Positions 23,392-34,390 of a DNA stretch of 64,000 nt are shown here, piece after piece. How positions within the stretch are numbered: the first letter of the stretch is position 1; every line of letters starts with the position of its first letter. Source of the DNA: Pomphorhynchus laevis (Eukaryota > Acanthocephala > Palaeacanthocephala > Echinorhynchida > Pomphorhynchidae); contig WNNJ02002483.1 of assembly GCA_012934845.2 (NCBI GenBank), positions 36,580 to 100,579 of the forward strand, read 5' to 3'. The notes under the pieces were generated by a model. That model saw only the letters and a list, made by a program, of their open reading frames with translations. It had not been told where the DNA came from and searched no databases. Made by a program: the position numbers and the translations under genes.

Positions 23392-24171
23392 TTGCTCACT
23401 TGTCGTTATTCTAACCCGATCACTCTAGATCTCGCCATTGTATACCGTCGTGGTTCATCAGCTCCTACAGCCTTATTTTTTATCGAACTCGCTGACCTCC
23501 TTTCTCATTGTTCTTTGTCCTCAATCCATTCACTCGTTCTAGGCGACTTCAATATCCGCCTAGACCGCCCCTCTTCCACAGATTCCATCCGCTTCATCAA
23601 CATTCTATCAAACTACAATTACAAACTAATCTCCACTGCCCCTACACATATACTTCGTGGGGCACTCGACATCATCGCTGTCCCCGATCATTTTGCTGCC
23701 TACACCTCACTGTCCATCTCTGATCCTGGTCTATCCGATCACTTTCTTATCACCCTTGATCTCACTCGCAACCACACCCCTCCTCACACACCTACAATCC
23801 TACGTCGCCCTTGGAGAAATCTTGACCTCTCCCTTCTCCGCTCTGCCTTACTCAAATCATCTCTATCATTACCCACAATAAAATATTCATCTCCTCACGA
23901 TCTCGCCTTTCTTTTCGACTCTGAGCTCACATCCACTCTCGATATTCTCTTGCCCTTCAAGCCTCACCCACACCGTCGCTTGCACCGTGCTCCTTGGTTT
24001 GACATCCAATGTATACTCTCAAAGCGTCGACTCCGTCATGCTTTTCGAGTCTATCACCGCTCTCTCAGACGCGATTTCCGCTCGATCACTCCGTCTTTCC
24101 GTGATTCCTATCTTGCTCTTCGCCGGTCTCATCTCAACCTACTACGTACCAAATGCAACTCCTTCTGGTAG
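23392..24171 (+). pseudogene. LINE-X AP-like endonuclease segment
   Basis: 259-codon open stretch. LGDFNIRLDRPSS at about residues 47-59 holds the metal- and base-contacting GDFN motif. ALDIIAVPDHF and LSDHFLITLDL supply the catalytic SDH motif. The segment begins after the N-terminal ES box, which is lost by 5' truncation. It continues into the typical PWRNLDLSLLRSALL linker. Confidence 0.85.
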
Positions 24172-24741
24172 CATAAAATCATCACTTCATTCAACTCTAA
24201 GACTCTCTGGCATACTTTTAACTCAATCCTGGCTCGTTCCTCTACGCCGTGCAACATCAATGCTCCAGACTAAAGTATCTACACTGCTCTCTCACACCCC
24301 GGTCTCCATCCTATCCCACTCTGCCCAGTCTACTCTCATCCTTCCGGAACTCTTTCATCTTCTCCCTGTCTCACCTACATAAGTATCATCTGTCCTCATG
24401 TCCTTGCCCAACAAAACCTCACCTGCCGATCCCCTGCCTACCCACATATTAAAATCTATATGCTCATCGATATCCCCATTTCTCACAACCTTGTTTAACT
24501 CGTCCATCCGCAGTCGTATCTTCCTTTCACACTGGAAATCCGCAATCGTTCGTCCCCTCCTTAAGAAACAATCGCTCGACCCCTCCCTTCCTTCTAGCTA
24601 TCGCCCCATTCCACTACTCCCTACTCTTTCAAAGCTCTTAGAACGCCTCATCTCAATACAAATCAACGCTTATCTCTCCTCATCCAATCTGTACCCTCCT
24701 TTCCAATCCGCTTTCCGCTCTAATCACTCGACAGAAATCGC

Positions 24742-25770
24742 ATGCATAAAGTGTACAACGACTTACTCATTTCTCGAGACAAGGCTCTATATAGTGTTCT
24801 CATCTCCCTCGACCTCTCCTCCGCATTCGACATTGTCGACCACTCCATCCTCCTTTCTCGCCTTCGTTATGATTACGGCTTTTCTTCCTTCTCCGTAGCA
24901 TGGTTCGCCTCATATCTATCCGACCGTTCCTTTCGCGTCTGTACTAATTTATCATCCTCCCCTCCCATCCCCATTTTTTGCGGGGTCCTACAAGGTTCAC
25001 TTCTAGGTCACTTTCTTTTCTCTCTTTTCCTTGGCGATCTCTCTCCATTTATCAAACCTTACTCATTTAACGTCATGCAATACGCCGATGACATTCTAAT
25101 CTATGTTCGTGCACCCGCACATCGCATACACGATATCGGCATTTCTGCTTCCAACTGTCTTTCTTCTATCCACAACCGTCTCTCCAATCTCCATCTCGTT
25201 CTAAACCCCGAAAAGTCCAAAATAATGTGGATCCTTCCCCGTAAACCAAACATACCTCCTCCCATTGTATCTTTTGCCTCATCGATCATCCCTATAGTCC
25301 ACAATCTCACTTTCTTAGGCTTCCATTTCGATGATCACCTTTCCCTTAAACCATTCGTCCGTGACAAGGTCCGCTCGTCTAACTTAATTCTCCGTGACAT
25401 CCGCCGTATCCGCCCACTTATCGACTTCCGTTCTTGTATGTCTCTTCTTTCATCGCTTCTTTTCCCTAAAATTGATTACAGCCTTAGCCTTTTCGTTAAT
25501 TCTCCAAAATCCATCATCCTACCCCAACAACGAATAACCAACACCGCCGTTCGAGTGCTCTTTCGTCTCCGTCGATTCGACCACACATCCACATATTTTG
25601 CCCAACTCCTGGCCCACCATCCACATCCGCATCAAACTCCGCCTTCTCGTTACTTTTCGTCTCATCGCTGTCGGCTCACCATCGTTCATCAACCTTCCTT
25701 TCTTGGACGATACTCGCCCCACCTCGCTATCGCTTCGTTCCTGTCATACCCTCTTACTCCACGTTCCTAA
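24742..25770 (+). pseudogene. LINE-X reverse transcriptase, longest open segment
   Basis: 342-codon frame. Motifs in order: SLDLSSAFDIVDHSILLSRL (palm A), GVLQGSLLGHFLFSLFLGD (motif B; L and H replace the usual P and P), FNVMQYADDILIYV (intact YADD box), LNPEKSKIMWI, and LTFLGFHFDDHLSLK. Downstream thumb residues run to PPSRYFSSH, then the frame changes. The intact YADD makes this the least damaged RT of the family here. Confidence 0.88.
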
Positions 25771-25984
25771 TTACTCCAACAACTACGGTCTCCGATCCTT
25801 CCTCGTCGCGACCTCACTCGCCTGGAATCAACTCCCTCTCGACGTCTGCCGCGCTCCCTCCTTTGTCACATTCAAACACCTCCTCCGTTCACACCTTCTC
25901 GACACCTGATTCACAGTCTTGTTTTGTTGTGGTCATGTAAGCGTGCGCTGGCACGCATTTGCCACGTTAAAATAAATCCTGTTT

Positions 25985-26280
25985 TTTTTACTCAGCTTAA
26001 TAAAGTAATCATTTAAGTTATTATATAACGAATTGTAAATTTTATTTCTATTGTTATTATTTAATCTATATTTATACCCTTTTGATAGCAGCTTTCTTAA
26101 TTCACAATTTTCAATTAATTCTAGATTATGGGTACATATATGTTCATTAATTTTATCAAAACTAAGACTTTTACAATTGCATTCTGTTTCCATTATATTA
26201 CTAATATTATCGTTACATAAGAAAGGGTATCATTAAACTTGCAGAAGGTTTATTTGTAGAAGCTTTAAGGATGTAATTAA
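25985..26280 (-). mobile_element. PLE N-terminal fragment g
   Basis: The minus frame 26193-25933 reads METECNCKSLSFDKINEHIC, THNLELIENCELRKLLSKG and YKYRLN. This is the N-terminal cysteine and LR-L-KG region of the same PLE branch, upstream of the part seen at 30360. It abuts the LINE-X 3' end exactly, so the LINE probably inserted next to or into a PLE. Confidence 0.65.
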
Positions 26281-26399
26281 AACAAATGTAAGCGTATCGC
26301 ATTCATACATGCTCGTTTAGATAATTATATATTATTAGTATACAACAGCCGATAAGCGGTGGCTCGTTTGGCTGGATCTCAATGTAAAAAAGTACAATG

Positions 26400-26930
26400 T
26401 CAGTAAAACAAAAAGCAATCCAAATAAGGTTCGACCTCTTATGAGAGCGATATACTATTCGACGCACGCCGAAATTCTCGGATGTTCCTGCATTTAATTG
26501 CAGATGATGGGAGCCATTTCTAACTGTTTATTGCTCGATCTCTGATATCCTGATGGTGTCAATGGACTTTTCTACGATGTTTGAGCGTTAGTCGATGTCC
26601 ACGTAATTGCTCGGAGTTGCGTAGGCAAAACATGAAGTTGAGGGAATGAGTGGGCGATAAAATTGCCCTCCATACCAGCATAATATCAGCTTTTACCAAA
26701 CTTTTACTAACTGTTGAAACACCTAGGATTTCTAACTTCTGGTCAAACGGCAGGTCTTTGACAGCGGGAACAAGACGAGTAGCCGACCGGAGAATTGATT
26801 CGTAAGCCACAATGTTCTTGCACAGATGTGGATACGCTGCGGGAGATGCGTATAGCATGTGAGATTCGATGATGACCTTGTATATTATTTTGAAACTACA
26901 TACCTCTAGTGATCCAAAAGATCGTATAAT
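26400..26930 (-). mobile_element. CR1 LINE thumb fragment
   Basis: The minus frame 26858-26559 reads YASPAAYPHLCKNIVAYESI, RSATRLVPAVKDLPFDQKLE and LRGHRLTLKHRRK, a CR1 post-RT segment. Both ends are lost. The segment 26930-27240 has nothing I recognise. Confidence 0.65.
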
Positions 26931-27239
26931 GATGCCAATAGTACGAAGTATTAGACTTTGTTACTGATCTAAACTTCAATGTTGCAATCCACTTGCAACG
27001 TATGTTGTCATAATCTTTAGATAGCTGTAGCTTGCTCATTTATCAGTGCTTGATAAGTCTCGACCGAAGCATTTTCAATTTCAACACGTTTAGTCATTTA
27101 GTCTTTTAGACATAGGCTTTCGTCGTTGTTTCCTTTATCCGTAACTATATTGCTGTAATTTTACTCACTAATGTAATCAATCAAACTTACATATTCGTGG
27201 ATTTTGTCAGCCATCGACTCATTGCGATGAGTAATATTG

Positions 27240-28190
27240 CGTGCTTATACACCTTTCAAACGATCGGTACAGTAATACTTAGCGATGTTGGGGTATTTAT
27301 CACCATGATTCGTTCGTTTTCATAAGTCAGTGTTGAATAATTCGGATTCACTTCGCGTAGATTTGCTTAAATTTAGTTCGGCGAGTAAAATTTCGTACTA
27401 GTACTGGATTATTTGGCGGTAACTATCTCTGAAATTCTAGCGACGTAGGGGTTTGAAGGTTTAAAGAATACGTACGGTAGTGTGGTGAAGCCCCCGTTGC
27501 AGTGTATACAAGCGAACGTATTGAATTTATCGCTTGGGGAGCATAGTTTCTAAATTTGAAATGTCTAACAATTAATCATTACAACAAAATTGCATGGCAC
27601 GACATATAATCTCTTTCATTCAATTAATATGCTCTCTTCCTCTTGGATTGTAAGGCAATGAATGTTTGAATAATATTCCTTGAGTGTATAAGAATGCATT
27701 CAATTCCTCTGAGGTAGACACACCACGCTTGTTCTTATGAACTGATTGCGGGAGGCTAAATAAAGAGAATAACGAATCGATACACTTGATTACAGTATGC
27801 CTTGACTGATCGTAATATGCGAATGCAAAGCGGAATCGAGAAAATCCATCCAATAGAACAAGCAATTATGGTCGCCCTGTCGATGATGGAAGTGGTCACT
27901 TAAAATCCATACTCAGTCTTTCGAAAGGACGATTTGACGTGATTTAAGTTTGGCGCAACTCTATCCACTTCTAACAACTAAACGAACTTCGTACATCGTA
28001 TAGGGGACTTTTAGACATGACGAATTGAAAGAATCGATATATACAGGTATGACATCGTGTGTTATAAAGACTATGAAATACTTATACGGCTCGATATGGA
28101 ACATCAACCGAAGATATCTAGAGATAAACAATCAGCTGAAGCATTTTGCTTACCCGGATGAAAAATGATTTCAAATTTGAATTCAGATAT
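27240..28190 (-). mobile_element. Ty3/Gypsy integrase fossil
   Basis: A broken piece of an LTR retrotransposon pol gene. The minus strand shows an integrase core (about 27865-27620, with the LLDGFSRFRFAFAY strand) and traces of the C-terminal integrase region down to about 27240. RT, gag and LTRs are absent. It has several breaks. Part of it is duplicated at 40842-41320. Age: older than the duplication, which looks recent. Confidence 0.75.
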
Positions 28191-28278
28191 TTTTAAATAG
28201 TTGATAATGATCCATTATTGATAAAGAATTGGATCTGGATCAAAGAAAGGAGGCGGATTTAATTTTATATTTCGCTAA
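27716..28278. repeat. Segmental duplication, copy 1 (partner 40842-41405)
   Basis: About 560 bp nearly identical to 40842-41405; I see only a handful of differences. The unit joins part of the Gypsy integrase fossil to the left arm of MITE M copy 3. Similarity ends abruptly after ATATTTCGCTAA. Confidence 0.92.
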
Positions 28279-28409
28279 CCTCTGTTAGCATCTTCAGATA
28301 ATTACAATAATTTTCTGAATTAATTATCTGAAGATGCTAACAGAGGTTAGTGAAATATCAAATGGAATTTTCCTCCTTTTTCTGGTCCAGCTTCAATAAT
28401 TCTTTATCA
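28195..28409. mobile_element. Fold-back MITE, family M, copy 3
   Basis: TTAAATAGTTGATAATGATCC at the left; arms CGCTAACCTCTGTTAGCATC and GATGCTAACAGAGGTTAGTG are mirrored; right end TTTCTGGTCCAGCTTC. The right outer end is cut short before ATCATTATCAAC. The flanks share CAGATATTTTTA, a possible target duplication. Confidence 0.85.
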
Positions 28410-28714
28410 GATATTTTTAATTTCCATCTTTGAAATTTATCATTTTTAATTTTGGTTTATGGCAAGATTTGAGAAAATGAAATTTATTGCATGTTGGTCA
28501 CACAAGATTTTAAAGGAAATTAAAATTTCGAATGAGGAAATTCCTCCAAAATTTAAGTGCTTAAAGTATTACAAAAGCTACTTTTTCGACAGCTGACTGA
28601 CGCTCAGCAGATTTAGTTAAAATGCAAGAGCTAATACTCTTAAATTAAAGTTGAATTTATCAAATATGACATATGTTATATAAAAAATAATGTAAAGATA
28701 GTGTTTAAACTATC
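28410..28714. other. AT-rich spacer
   Basis: No gene, repeat or element recognised. Confidence 0.25.
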
Positions 28715-29985
28715 TTGATAATTAACTACATACATTGTTTTCATTGTCAATCTTTTGCTACCAAGATCCACAGTATTACAGCAAAGGAATTTAATTCGCA
28801 TTTGTCACAGCAAATCTACAATCAATCGGCGGCTCGCTCACGCTCGCCGACTCTACGACGCTTGGCAATTACAATCTTACTTACAATGTTACCAAATATA
28901 ATGACTGACGATGGGCAAGATCAAAATGATATTATCAGAGGTAAGCGGCCCTGTCGCATTTGCCAGAGGGACATCGCCTTGACAACTAACGGATGTTTCC
29001 GCTTTCATAAGTTCAGTGGTTCAAGGTGTCCAGGTTCGGACGAGGGATTGGGCTGTTTCGACTATGCTTCCAAGGTCATACCAAATGAAGCCACCACAGA
29101 AGTCATGACTCCAACATTAGCAATTCCAAGCGCTCGAGTCGACGCTTCGAACCGTCAATCATGTCTTCAATCATGTTAACGAAGAGAATCAACAACGGTC
29201 ATACGCATTCCGTACAAAGCACTTGTTCTAGCAGCCATCCATTTCTGTGACAATATCAAACATGCACTGCAAATCGGAGATGTCAGTTCATGGACAAAGT
29301 TGCTGCTCTTCGCAAAATCATGTTTCAGTGGCCCAATGCCCACAACATGCAAAGGTCAATATAAGCTCGAGAAGCACATTTGCGAATCAATAAGAGCCTA
29401 CGCGACAGCCGCCTTAACGGATGTGCTATCCATGATACAAACGCCACACAAATATGCAAACCGTCAACTAAACGGCAATTTTGAAGTTGCTTGTATCAAC
29501 CTGGCAAAACATGGGAATTACGGTAAAGCACTCCAGCATTTGGTTTCAGGAGGAATTCTCAGCTCGTCTACACAAGCACGGACAACACTGCAAACATTAC
29601 ATCCCCTGACGTACAACATTTAGCGGGATCAGCCACTATCCTCACCTAATCTTATAGAACGACTTTCAAACAATCCGATTTCGTCTATATCTGTAGGCCG
29701 CGAGACCGTCATTGCCACGGTCAACTCTTTTCCTTCAGCGTCGGGACCAGGTTGCCTGGGGCTAAGACCGGAGCATCTCCAGGACATGTTACGAGCAAAT
29801 AGCGGCGGTTCGCTAGCAGAAAACCTGACGCACCTTGTCAACCACCTTCTGGCGGGACTAGCACTCTCTAAAGTGGCGCCCTACATTGCCGTCGCGAACT
29901 TAATCACACTTCCCAAAAAGAAGGGGGGTATAAGACCAATTTGATACCCCCCCAATTGGTATAAGACCAATTCACTACCGTCTAG
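28715..29985 (+). mobile_element. R2-like LINE (C), N-terminal half
   Basis: A GC-rich hairpin leader (28824-28850) precedes an N-terminal zinc-finger-like motif (RPCRICQRDIALTTNGCFRF, then FSGSRCPGSDEG). The conserved region SWTKLLLFAKSCFSGPMP, KLEKHICESIRAY and NFEVACINLAKHGNYGKAL follows, then the entrance to the RT (SASGPGCLGLRPEHLQDM near 29740 and ITLPKKKGGIRPI near 29915). It is truncated at about 29945-29985, before the catalytic box. Same superfamily as B and E but a different N-terminus. Confidence 0.75.
28824..28850. promoter_or_regulatory. GC-rich hairpin in the leader of R2-like element C
   Basis: AATCGGCGGCTCGCT-CACGCTCGCCGA can fold on itself. The same motif in opposite orientation leads element E at 57784-57808. 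Confidence 0.6.
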
Positions 29986-30088
29986 TGAATTTCATTTTAC
30001 TAGACCGTATTCCTTTTTGACTTTTGTTGTAAGTAGTTAGTTGTAAGAAGTTCGTTTTAATATCAATGGTGAACAAACTGGACAACCA

Positions 30089-30330
30089 TTTGCGGCTGTC
30101 TTGTACTCAATAATAACGTGACGAGTATAGCTCAAAGTTTTTTGTAAGTATTTAGTAATTGTATGTGTTTTTATCTCTCAAACTTTTTTAAGGTATAAGA
30201 GATAAACAAGTTTGCGGCTGTCTTGTACTTAATAATAACGTGACGAGTATAGCTCAAAGCTTTTGTAAGTATTTAGTAATTGTATGTGTTTTTATCTTTC
30301 AAACTTTTTATTATTTAATAATAACCATTG
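30089..30330. repeat. Tandem duplication, period 123 bp
   Basis: Two copies of TTGCGGCTGTCTTGTACT...TAGCTCAAAG...TTTTTATCTYTCAAAC (30089 and 30212). The ending AACTTTTTTAAGG (reverse CCTTAAAAAAGTTTGAG) also occurs at 23205, near 23335 and near 49780, so it looks like the leader of a retroelement. Confidence 0.85.
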
Positions 30331-31170
30331 AAATAAAATTTACATTTCGTTATATAATGACTTAAATGCTTACTTTGATGAGTTGATTAATAGAAAAAGC
30401 TTAAATCTATCAAAGATAAACATTTAGAAAACTTATATATTAGATAAAATTATAGAGAAAATGAAAATAACAAAAAATTATAAAAGGAAAGATAAAATTA
30501 ATAAAGATATGTATACAGAACTTACTAAATAAAAGCATAACTATATAGTAACATCTATTGATAAAGCTAGTAATAACTTTGTCTTCATATGCAAAAAGCT
30601 TTATTATGATATGCTCATGAAAGAGGTTAATTCTAATGATTTAAATGTAAATCCAACATATGAACGTAGTGAGTTGAGTTTAGAAACAATTATTACAAGT
30701 CACTGTTCTATAATGGATAAAAAGGGTATAAAAATTGAATTAGATAATAAAACTATACCTATATTATATTAGAATCCAAAATTACATCAAAATCCAATAA
30801 AATTTAGGTTTATATGTAGTGCGTTTAAATGTACATTAAAACCGCTTTCGGTTTATGTGAATAAAATACTTAAAGCAATTAAAGCACATTTTAAAAAATA
30901 TTTTGCAAGGTAATCGAAATTAATACTAGTATAAAACACTATTTCAGTATTAATTCTACAAAAGAATTTTTAGAACAGACAAAAGAAAATTTTCAAAATA
31001 TAAATACATACGATTTTAGTACGCTTTATACAAATATAGATTTAGTAGATATTAAAGAAGCGTTAGTAAAATTAATTAATCTTATATTCGGAAAAAGATA
31101 TACATATATATGTTATAATAATTATAACGCCTATCTAACAAAAATTAAGCCATCAAATAAATATAAATAT

Positions 31171-31605
31171 ATGGATAAAATTGAATTAATAGAATCCTTA
31201 AATATTTTGATAAATCAAAATTATTTAAAAGTAGGGACATCTATATTTAGACAAGTAAAAGGTGTTCCAATGGGTGGTAATAGTAGCCCAATTATAGCTG
31301 ACTTGTTTTTAAGCTTTATAGAATATGAATTTGTTCATAACTGTGTAAAAACTAAATCTAAACAATATAAATATATGAAATGTATGTTTCGATACATTGA
31401 TGATATATGTGTATTTAATTCTAATAATTTTTATTCAATTAGTGAACAAATTTATCCAGAAAGCCTTATTCTTAACAAAACCAATATTAATGATAAAGAA
31501 GGTGTATATCTAGATATGAACATTAAATTAACATTAACTAAAACTACTATTAATTTATATCGTAAAGATGACATATTTAAATTTACAAGAAACATTTTTG
31601 CATGA
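31171..31605 (+). pseudogene. PLE reverse transcriptase (copy h)
   Basis: 144-codon open stretch: SIFRQVKGVPMGGNSSP (motif B), IIADLFLSFIEYEFVHN, FRYIDDICVFNS (catalytic YIDD), and EGVYLDMNIKLTLTK. The frame is lost just before the conserved HEHSCIPYNIKYN. PLE RTs are telomerase-like; many lineages prime at broken or terminal DNA. Confidence 0.88.
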
Positions 31606-31874
31606 GCATTCATGCATACCGTATAATATAAAATATAATACATTAAATAATGAAATTTTAAGAATTGCAACAATATGTAATGATATTGGCTTTCTTCAAA
31701 ATCATTTAAATAATTTAATAGATACATATTTTAAACTAGGTTACTATAAAAATAACATCAAGCAGAAAATAGTAAAATACATAAATCAACACAATAATAT
31801 AAAGAATAAATTTAAACTCTTAAGTGGCAAATTTTTATGGATGGATAATAAATAATATACTTTGCATTAGAATA

Positions 31875-31990
31875 AGATAGTAGATAGTTATTTCAGAGGA
31901 AATACATTAGCATGTATTTGGCCCCGCTGCTATGTTGGGTAGAGGAGTTAGGGGCCGAAACCTGATAGCACAGCAGTTCCTCCTGATGAC
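31875..31990 (+). ncRNA. Candidate structured RNA block at the PLE 3' end
   Basis: Segments that pair: GGCCCC (31920) with GGGGCC (31952); CTGCTATG (31927) with its near-mirror CACAGCAG (31968; CATAGCAG in the copy at 61260); and CCTCT with AGAGG around the outside. The first two interleave, forming a pseudoknot. GAAA and CTGATGA boxes are both present. Copies occur at 8865, 11655, 12795, 19855, 43795, 61265 and 62235. Confidence 0.5.
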
Positions 31991-32224
31991 CTCTAATTCT
32001 TATTTTGATACAACGTCTGTTATTTATTAGTCAATTCATAAAAATGAAGTTTATTTTAAATTTCAATTTTTTATTTTAACTTGATTTAAATTATAAAAAA
32101 TCTTATAACAGTTATTTATTTATTATTTAATTATTAAATTTTGATTTAGCATTATTATGTTTTGTTTATTTTATAATTATATTTAATATGTGAACTCAGT
32201 TAGCTGATTTGATTTTTACAGATA

Positions 32225-34390
32225 AATTAGTTAAATTGTTTAAATGGGATCGCATTTGGCGTTTGAAGCAATGCATGGAGGTTGATTGGGGTATATGAAT
32301 GAGCTCGTGATTCCACGAAAGAGGAGCAGCCACAAGTAAGGAGCGGAAGCCAAAAGAGTTAGAGTAGTTTGGGACATGTAAAAGAAGGGAATTACGAGAA
32401 CGCAAGGAACAGTAAATAAAACGAGAATTGTCGAGAAATGGAAGCTTTAGAAATCAAGGGGTAGGAAAAGTTACAAGGTGGAAAGCAATGAGAAGACGAA
32501 TTTTAACACGACAATACATGATAGGCAAATCGAGATAAACAATATAGTGAGATGTATGATCAAAACGACGAAGAAGGAAGATAATTCAAACGGCTGCTTT
32601 GACGATGCGTTGTAGGGAAGAAGCGTGGATTTAGGTGAGTTGAAAAATAAGCTAAGATAGTAATCAAGTCTTGTGAAAAGGATAGAAGATATGAGAGTCA
32701 TACAAGAAGGGAAATCGATCAATCTACGAATTTGACGGAGGTTGCGGATAATCAATGTAGATGAGCGTGCTTTATCTCTAACGAAAGGTTTAAGTGAAAG
32801 TCGGTTGTCAAAATGGAAGCCTAAGGAAACTGGATTATCAACGACAGGAAGAATTGTAGAATTTAATAATACGAAATGAGATTCTAAGCCGAGGCGTCGA
32901 TGTAGAATCCACATTATTTTTGATTTATTAGGATTCAGAGAAAGACGAAGAGAATAAAGATGATTGAAAATTGAGGGGAGACAGTTGGAAGCAGAAAGAC
33001 TAATACATAACATTGAAGTTAAATGTATGGAAATAGAAGACAAATCATCGAGAAGAAGAGAGAAAAGCAAAGGGTATAATAGGGAGCCTTGTGTAACACC
33101 GGACGGGATTGAAGAAGGATGGTAAAGAGACGGGTTAGAACACACGCGAAAAGTACGGTTTGATAGATATGAAGAAAACCAAGCTATAATGGGTAAAGAG
33201 AAGTTATAATCATGACGAAGACGATGGCGAAGAATCGAGTGATCGACGATGTCAAAAGCAGATGAGAGATCAAGAGAAACTTTGACACTACATAATTTTT
33301 AATCGCACGAGATGAGAAAGTCGTTAAAGACTTTAAGACATGCAATTTCAGTAGAGTGATTAGAGCGAAAAGCAGCTTGGAAGGGAGGAAACAAGTTGGA
33401 TGAAAATAGATATGCATTAACTTGCTTGAGAACAATACGCTGAAAGAGTTTGGAAAGGGTTGGGAGAAGTGAGATAGGACTGTAGGAAGATGGTAGTGAT
33501 GTGTCGAGAGCTTGCTTTTTGAGGGGAGGACGAACAGTGGTGCATTTCCAGTAGGAAGGAAATGTGCGCCTACGGATAGACAAGTTGAACAATGTGGTTA
33601 GGACGGGTGAAATAGATGAGCAGATATTTATAAGCAAGTGAGTGGGAATTGGGTCAGAAGGATATGTTTTATTAGGTAATGACAAAAGAATCGAATAAAC
33701 TTCATCAGACATAACGAGTAGAAGGTGGAATAGCTCTGGAATGAAATTATTCAAAGGGAAGAGAGGATATAAGGGGCATAATGGTAGAAGAGAAACATAA
33801 ATTGGATAGCTTAGATTGTAGATAAGAAGAAAATTCATCAGGATTTATGTTACAAGGGGTATATGATCTTAAAAGAATTAAGTTTATGATTTTCGAATAA
33901 GATTTAGAGTTGGAAGATGACTCCAGTTGATTTTGACAAAGAGCGTACGTTTAGTACGCACGTATAAGAATGAGATGGAAACGGCGGAAAGAACGATAGG
34001 CAGCATGAAGATTTGGAGTGAGTGTGTTTTGAGAATGTTTAAGAAAACGATTAAACATACGAAAAGAGTGACTGAGTCGACGCCTAGAAAGACAACAGTC
34101 TGAATTGAACCACGGAGCATGGCGCAAGCGCTGAAAACGTTGGGGTCGAATAGGCAGAAGGTTATTAAGGATGTTCGTAAGTTCAGATTCAAACAGAATG
34201 CAGAGATCATTGGGAGAAATATAGTAGTTAAGCGGAAATGAAAGGTGTGAAGAATTGTGTAAGGCTGAACAGAGAATAGGGATATCGAGAAGTTTCCAAG
34301 GTCGTCTTCGAATAGATAATGTTGGAGGCGGGGAAGAAGGATGGGGACAAGTAAGTGTAAGAGTGACAAGTTAGATATATTCAAAAGGTA
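32225..34390 (-). mobile_element. LINE-X subfamily 2, linker plus RT
   Basis: Minus-strand order: the endonuclease-RT linker (34384-33884), the RT N-terminus (33838-33299, with KTYPSDPIPTHLL and PISLLPTLSKLFQRI), RT palm and thumb (33435-32471, with PSGVTQGSLLYPLLFSLLLD and LNPNKSKIMWI), and the C-terminal VPNYSNSFGFRSLLVAA at 32400-32200. The catalytic YADD box is missing from the open segments, and the 3' hairpin is lost where the PLE end abuts at about 32216. Confidence 0.85.

Larger units (their letters stand above)
23376..25985 (+). mobile_element. LINE-X copy 4, endonuclease plus RT plus 3' end
   Basis: Best-preserved 3' part of LINE-X. The endonuclease C-terminal two thirds (23392-24171), the linker, the RT (24398-25770) and the last coding segment (25598-25909) are all present but in different frames. 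It ends with the hairpin at 25941-25956, ATTTGCCAC and GTTAAAATAAATC. The 5' half (ORF1 and the endonuclease N-terminus) is missing, as expected from incomplete reverse transcription. Confidence 0.9.
30360..32216 (+). mobile_element. Penelope-like element h, most complete copy
   Basis: Contains a pre-RT region (TSIDKASNNFVFICKKLYYD near 30550), the palm A box DFSTLYTNIDL near 31015, RT (31171-31605), the C-terminal helix-rich end (31568-31855, ending WMDNK at about 31853), the structured block (31875-31990) and the terminal tract ending ACTCAGTTAGCTGATTTGA near 32214. The N-terminal domain (see 25985-26280) is missing. A few frame breaks. No GIY-YIG motif on either side. Confidence 0.88.

Noticed and set aside
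31875-31990. Canonical type I hammerhead ribozyme in the PLE end
   Set aside because: CTGATGA is not followed by a short hairpin and GAAA on the same strand. Only a permuted layout is possible and its helix II register is imperfect, so I report it as a candidate structured RNA only.
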